DNA from: Tubiluchus corallicola
Lineage: Eukaryota; Priapulida; Priapulimorpha; Priapulimorphida; Tubiluchidae
Assembly (NCBI GenBank): GCA_030141605.1
Contig: JAQGDQ010000898.1
Coordinates: 57,501 to 82,486, forward strand
Length of the DNA stretch: 24,986 bases
Direction of reading: 5' to 3'
Shown in pieces: positions 20,184 to 24,986 of the stretch; position 1 is the first letter of the stretch; every line of letters begins with the position of its first letter. The notes under the pieces are model-generated. The model had not been told where the DNA came from. It made no database searches and was given only the letters and a program-made list of their open reading frames with translations. Both the position numbers and the translations under genes were made by a program.

Positions 20184-20188
20184 GTAAG

Positions 20189-20293
20189 TTAAGCATGCTA
20201 ATATTTGAATCTCTACACATAGTCAAACTTCAAATTCGGAAATTAAGCATTCTAATATTTGAATCTCTCTACATACAGTCGAACTTCAAACTT
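20189..20293. repeat. Two-copy tandem duplication, period about 55 bp
   Basis: TTAAGCATGCTAATATTTG starts one unit and TTAAGCATTCTAATATTTG the next; both continue GAATCTCT ... TCAAACTTCAAA or TCGAACTTCAAA with small indels. It lies at the start of the presumed intron. Confidence 0.85.
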
Positions 20294-20674
<381 letters not shown>

Positions 20675-20741
20675 TTTAATGGCGTCATTGAAACAGTATT
20701 GCGAGAAATTTAAAAAGAAAACAAACAAAAATCCTTTCAAT
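20675..20741 (+). CDS. Serine protease-like linker exon
   Basis: Acceptor TACTTTTTTTTAG and donor GTGAGTACG. It begins in phase 2 and ends in phase 0, so it fits exactly between 20183 and 20866. It encodes a Lys-rich peptide, MASLKQYCEKFKKKTNKN and PFN. Such a stretch would lie between the LGxHD segment and the HPDYN segment of the protease, where family members vary most. The ATG at 20679 could also be an independent start. The support is splice-phase agreement, not homology of the peptide itself. Confidence 0.4.
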
Positions 20742-20865
20742 GTGAGTACGATATATGCATAAAATTGCTATAAAGTAGTATCATATTTTTAAGGAGATTT
20801 TTCTGAAACTTGCTTTCGGTGCCCCTTTTCTTGTCCTTTAAATAAATTATCTGGTTTTGTTACAG

Positions 20866-22884
20866 ATTTTTTGGTACAAGATGCATCCTGATTATAACAC
20901 CCCAAAAAGAGGCAAAATTGTGACATTGGAAGGTGTTCATCATGATATTGCTCTTGTAAGAATGAATGAACCTGTTGAGTTTACTGATGATATTCATTAT
21001 GACATTGGAAGGTGTTCATCGTGATATAGCTCTTGTAAGAATGAATGAACCTGTTGCATTTACTGATGATATTCATTATGACATTGGAAGGTGTTCATCA
21101 TGATATTGCTCTTGTAAGAATGAATGAACCTGTTGTGTTTACTGATGATATTCATTATGACATTGGAAGGTGTTCATCATATTGCTCCTGTAAGAATGAA
21201 CGAACCTGCTGAGTTTACTGATGATATTCATTATGACATTGGAAGGTGTTCATCATGATATAGCTCTTGTAAGAATGAATGAACCTGTTGTGTTTACTGA
21301 TGATATTCATTATGACATTGGAAGGTGTTCACCATGATATTGCTCTTGTAAGAATGAATGAACCTATTGAGTTTACTGATGATATTCATTATGACATTGG
21401 AAGGTGTTCATCATGATATTGCTCTTGTAAGAATGAATGAATCTGTTGCGTTTACTGATGATATTCATTATGACATTGGAAGGTGTTCATCATGATATTG
21501 CTCCTGTAAGAATGAATGAACCTGTTGAGTTTACTGATGATATTCATTATGACATTGGAAGGTGTTCATCATGATATTGCTCTTGTAAGAATGAATGAAC
21601 CTGTTGAGTTTACTGATGATATTCATTATGACATTGGAAGGTGTTCATCATGATATTGCTCTTGTAAGAATGAATGAACCTGTTGAGTTTACTGATGATA
21701 TTCATTATGACATTGGAAGGTGTTCATCATGATATTGCTCTTGTAAGAATGAATGAACCTGTTGAGTTTACTGATGATATTCATTATGACATTGGAAGGT
21801 GTTCATCATGATATTGCTCTTGTAAGAATGAATGAACCTGTTGAGTTTACTGATGATATTCATTATGACATTGGAAGGTGTTCATCATGATATTGCTCTT
21901 GTAAGAATGAATGAACCTGTTGTGTTTACTGATGATATTCATTATGACATTGGAAGGTGTTCATCATGATATAGCTCTTGTAAGAATGAATGAACCTATT
22001 GAGTTTACTGATGATATTCATTATGACATTGGAAGGTGTTCATCATGATATTGCTCTTGTAAGAATGAATGAACCTGTTGAGTTTACTGATGATATTCAT
22101 TATGACATTGGAAGGTGTTCATCATGATATTGCTCTTGTAAGAATGAATGAACCTGTTGAGTTTACTGATGATATTCATTATGACATTGGAAGGTGTTCA
22201 TCATGATATTGCTCTTGTAAGAATGAATGAACCTATTGAGTTTACTGATGATATTCATTATGACATTGGAAGGTGTTCATCATGATATTGCTCTTGTAAG
22301 AATGAATGAACCTGTTGAGTTTACTGATGATATTCATTATGACATTGGAAGGTGTTCATCATATTGCTCCTGTAAGAATGAATGAACCTGTTGAGTTTAC
22401 TGATGATATTCATTATGACATTGGAATGTGTTCATCATGATATTGCTCTTGTAAGAATGAATGAACCTATTGAGTTTACTGATGATATTCATTATGACAT
22501 TGGAAGGTGTTCATCATGATATTGCTCTTGTAAGAATGAATGAACCTGTTGAGTTTACTGATGATATTCATTATGACATTGGAAGGTGTTCATCATGATA
22601 TTGCTCTTGTAAGAATGAATGAACCTATTGAGTTTACTGATGATATTCATTATGACATTGGAAGGTGTTCATCATGATATTGCTCTTGTAAGAATGAATG
22701 AACCTGTTGAGTTTACTGATGATATTCATTATGACATTTAAATGTGTTCATCATGATATTGCTGTTGTAAGAATGAATGAACCTATTGAGTTTACTCATG
22801 ATATTCAACCCACTAAATTGCCTACATGTAACAACTATAGTTACGTTAATGAATATGTTACCATCATAGGATGGGGAAATGAAG
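20866..22884 (+). pseudogene. Trypsin-like serine protease exon disrupted by tandem expansion
   Basis: After the acceptor TTTTGTTACAG the frame reads IFWYKMHPDYNTP, then LEGVHHDIALVRMNEPVEF. HPDYN and HDIALVRM are diagnostic of chymotrypsin-fold (S1) proteases, the D of HDIAL being the catalytic Asp. The far end of the exon is recognisable after the repeat array: HHDIAVVRMNEPIEFTHD, IQPTKLP, CNNYSYVNEY and VTIIGWG, then a GAAG/GTAGAA donor at 22884/22885. In between, a 79-bp piece is repeated, so the original frame meets TGA at 21022-21024. The last unit is in a different frame from the first (offset 1811 bases, not a multiple of three). Catalytic His and Ser exons were not found with confidence. 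As it stands it cannot encode a full protease unless splicing skips the array. Confidence 0.75.
20922..22805 (+). repeat. 79-bp exon-derived minisatellite, 24 units
   Basis: Units begin with GACATTGGAAGGTGTTCATC and end ATGATATTCATTAT. Start points run 20922, 21001, 21080, 21159, 21235 and so on to 22733. Twenty-one steps are 79 bp and two are 76 bp (the units at 21159 and 22341, both lacking GAT in CATCATGATATTG and both with CTCCTG). Variable sites include CCTGTTGAG, CCTATTGAG, CCTGTTGTG and GATATTGCT or GATATAGCT. The first unit is fused in frame to real protease exon sequence and the last (GACATTTAAATG) to the continuation of the same exon, so the exon is the source. Each unit carries CTTGTAAGA, a 5' splice-site-like motif. 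Confidence 0.97.
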
Positions 22885-23571
22885 GTAGAATGAAATTTTA
22901 GCTCTTAAGAGAAACGAAATTATTTTTTGTTAGTTTTAGTCGTAATTCTGTCAAATTAAAGTTTTATATCTCATTTAGAGGACATGGATCTCACAACTTA
23001 GACTAATACTCAATTCTGACTGTCAACACTGAAAATGTGTTCATGGTGATGGAGCCTAGTCTAGCTGAAAGCAAACTCCTCTATTTTTATACTGATCTGG
23101 ATCTAATTTGAAAAACAAATGTGTGCTCAACTTGCCCACACATTAATCATCCAAAGATGGACAAGCGCCCACAAAAACACGTAGACTTGTTTAAATTTTA
23201 CATTTTGGCCCTTTATTCTTATGCCATCGTCAGAATAAATACCTAGGCAAAAATAAACAAACGCACCCGCACACACACGCACGCACACATGCACCCACAG
23301 CAGTCAATTTGCACACAAATTTGATTAGTGAAAACACCCAACTCCAGTGTCCTATATACATGTATGTATCACCTTTATTCACACATGATGTTACGAAGTA
23401 TAGCAGGGTTATAATCCAGGAAGAATGACAACAACGTAAGAGCTTTCTATTTAGAAATTTTAATTTTGCTTTGCTCACATTTAAGCAACCCGAGTTGGGG
23501 AAATGAAAAAACTAAAAAATGTTTAAAAGGATTCATGAATTCATATTTGGTTCTTGTTATGGTTTTTGCAG
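22885..23571. other. Presumed intron with a CA-rich patch
   Basis: No gene recognised. A degenerate CA/CG dinucleotide patch (ACACACACGCACGCACACA) occupies about 23261-23299. The end, GTTATGGTTTTTGCAG, is a good acceptor. Confidence 0.45.
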
Positions 23572-23699
23572 AAACCTCCTTTAACTTGGGATATGAACCC
23601 AAATCGCCAAAATCTCACCAACCTGGAGATATCCCTGCCATTTCCACACCACTTACGAAATGCTTCTGGACACCTTACCCTCTTGCAGATTTTGCAGCG
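23572..23699 (+). CDS. Candidate downstream protease exon
   Basis: Acceptor GGTTTTTGCAG before 23572 and donor GCG/GTAAGA after 23699. Its two leading bases complete the codon left by the upstream exon (phase 1), giving GWGNE then ETSFNLGYEPKSPKS, and later GDIPAISTPLTKC. In S1 proteases, GWG is followed by a variable loop and then a hydrophobic P-x-IS ... C strand, which fits IPAISTPLTKC. It ends in phase 0. The exon with GDSGG was not found in the window, so the gene is truncated, lies further on, or this exon belongs to something else. Confidence 0.4.
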
Positions 23700-24123
23700 G
23701 TAAGACATTATTTATAATCATTATTTCAAGATTACTTATTAATCCAAAATTAGTTATATGAACTTTTCAAATTAACAGGATCGACAGAAGGAAATGTCAA
23801 AAGTTAGAACAAAGCCTGTACATTTAAATCAGGAACCTTTGGGATACAAGGTTCATCACGTCAGATCTTTTTGTTGTTTTTTCTCAGCTTGTTTCGAAAT
23901 ATTTCATCATTTACTTTCGCAGGCATTATTATATCAATACAACTGCTCATTGTCGGTCTACAATAGATGTAATAGTCGCAAAAGTATATTACTTCTTAAT
24001 ATGTTATTAGCACACTTTGCAAACTTTGGTCAACTTTCATGTGTTGTACATGTTTACGAAATTTCTCTAACAGAATGGAACTTCATATGGACGGTATTAT
24101 TTATGACAATTTTATGATCAATA

Positions 24124-24126
<3 letters not shown>
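23700..24126. other. AT-rich stretch with unassigned open frame
   Basis: After an acceptor-like TTAACAG at about 23779, a phase-0 frame stays open to about 24117 (DRQKEMSKVRTKPVHLNQ and on). It shows no protease or other family motif and no clear donor, so I leave it unassigned. Confidence 0.35.

Positions 24127-24195
<69 letters not shown>
24127..24195. repeat. (TA)n dinucleotide repeat
   Basis: About 68 bases of uninterrupted TA. Confidence 0.97.
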
Positions 24196-24199
<4 letters not shown>

Positions 24200-24753
24200 C
24201 TGAGAATTTGTTTTAGATGTAAAACTTCTTCATACATTCACATTATTTCTCTTTATTGTGCTAATTTAATATGAAAACTAGTGCAATTCTGACTAATATG
24301 GATTGCTGAATGTTGCTTTTCTTGTGAGTTTACTCAACTATTAAACACATATATATTAATCCTTTTTATAAAACTGTTTGATGACAAACTGGTATAGTTT
24401 ACATATTTGCTGTCACAATTCAGCAAATAAACCCTGACCTAAAAAATTTATTTGCTTCTCCTGACGTTTCCCAGAAAACATCCTGGATCTTTTTTGTCAA
24501 CACCTAGTCTGGATCAGTACAGGTATAATGGATGGACAAACATTTCATTAGCTAAGCCAATACATCACAACACTGACAAGAGAACATTGTGTATAATAGG
24601 TGATACATGGGTAATGATGATTTCCATTTATCTGACCAGCTATCGGGTAGAGGAGCGTGTGATGAATGTACATTCATTCGAATTTATGCAACAATTCTGA
24701 AATAGGAAATCTTTACTTTTTTCCTATTAGCGCATGCAGTCTAGAATTGAGGA
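24196..24753. other. Upstream region of the GPCR; unassigned short frame
   Basis: An open frame at about 24452-24700, with an acceptor-like GTTTCCCAG at 24466-24474 and KHPGSFLSTPSLDQY downstream, has no recognised family. TTTTTTCCTATTAG (24717-24730) is a good splice acceptor just before the GPCR start, so the receptor's 5' UTR may be spliced. Confidence 0.4.
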
Positions 24754-24986
24754 ATGGAGAAAAATAACTCTGTTAATGTTAGCACTGAAATTGATGATCT
24801 TCAACTTCGAGTAACACTCGACATTTTCTCTATAGTTTTGGGCATCGCCATCATCATCTTCAATGCTTTCGTCGTCGTGGTCATCATCAAATCGCACAAC
24901 CTGCACGTGCCACTCTTCTACATTCTGTGCAGTCTTTCCATTGCTGATCTGCTAGCTGGGTTCTTCTTGATTATACAAACCACTGC
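24754..24986 (+). CDS. Class A (rhodopsin-like) GPCR, N-terminus to TM2, cut by window end
   Basis: 77 codons, open to the end of the window. An in-frame TGA at 24748-24750 sits just upstream, so the ATG at 24754 is the first possible start; a splice acceptor at 24730 suggests a spliced leader exon. The short N-terminus carries two N-glycosylation sequons (NNS at 4-6, NVS at 8-10). TM1 spans about residues 22-45 with the conserved Asn at 37 (IIIFNAFVVVVII). A short loop (KSHNLHVP) precedes TM2 with LSIADLLAG, the conserved Asp at 65. The 28-residue spacing between N1.50 and D2.50 is exactly that of class A receptors. The ligand cannot be told from this part; DRY, the disulfide Cys and NPxxY lie beyond the window. 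Confidence 0.88.
   Translation, partial: MEKNNSVNVSTEIDDLQLRVTLDIFSIVLGIAIIIFNAFVVVVIIKSHNLHVPLFYILCSLSIADLLAGFFLIIQTT

Noticed and set aside
20866-22884. CRISPR-like array of regularly spaced repeats
   Set aside because: Units are contiguous with no unique spacers, and the source is a protease exon in an animal genome.
24452-24700. 82-codon frame upstream of the GPCR
   Set aside because: Has an acceptor-like site but no recognisable family and no compatible partner exon, so it is kept only as a note.

Overview
This is AT-rich nuclear DNA from an animal, most likely an invertebrate. The evidence is spliceosomal introns, a rhodopsin-class GPCR start, chymotrypsin-fold protease exons, and many hAT-like and piggyBac-like non-autonomous transposons. 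There are no bacterial operons, tRNAs or rRNAs that I can see. The species cannot be named from the sequence.

Left part (1-5695): a short acidic open frame is cut by a TTAA-flanked piggyBac-type MITE. A roughly 600-bp AGC/AGT trinucleotide satellite and a five-unit 47-bp minisatellite follow. Then comes a cluster of three hAT-like elements defined by inverted ends (3071-3561, 3688-4526, 4983-5345), one with a near-perfect 8-bp target duplication. No convincing host gene lies in this part.

Centre (5696-18093): a 12.4-kb composite repeat with the order A1 - B1 - A2 - inverted B2. A (about 2.2 kb) occurs twice in direct orientation and B (about 4 kb) twice in opposite orientations, so B1-A2-B2 is a giant inverted repeat with A2 as spacer. 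Each B arm carries an intact copy of the same small gene: a non-coding first exon, an intron of about 1.2 kb, and one coding exon. The product is a 139-residue secreted, seven-cysteine protein with a hydrophobic C-terminus. The two genes point at each other and their coding exons differ at three bases. Each A copy carries the same hAT MITE with its 8-bp target duplication and an 18-bp perfect hairpin.

Right part (18094-24986): a third hAT MITE copy, an (AAT)n satellite fused to a polypyrimidine tract, and phase-compatible exons of a trypsin-like serine protease. The exon around the catalytic Asp has expanded into 24 tandem units of 79 bp (two are 76 bp). This breaks the frame, so the locus looks like a pseudogene or a gene in decay. 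The window ends inside the first coding exon of a class A GPCR (24754 onward).

Most interesting are the composite inverted repeat with its twin Cys-rich genes and the minisatellite born from a protease exon. No cooperation between these genes can be inferred beyond their proximity.
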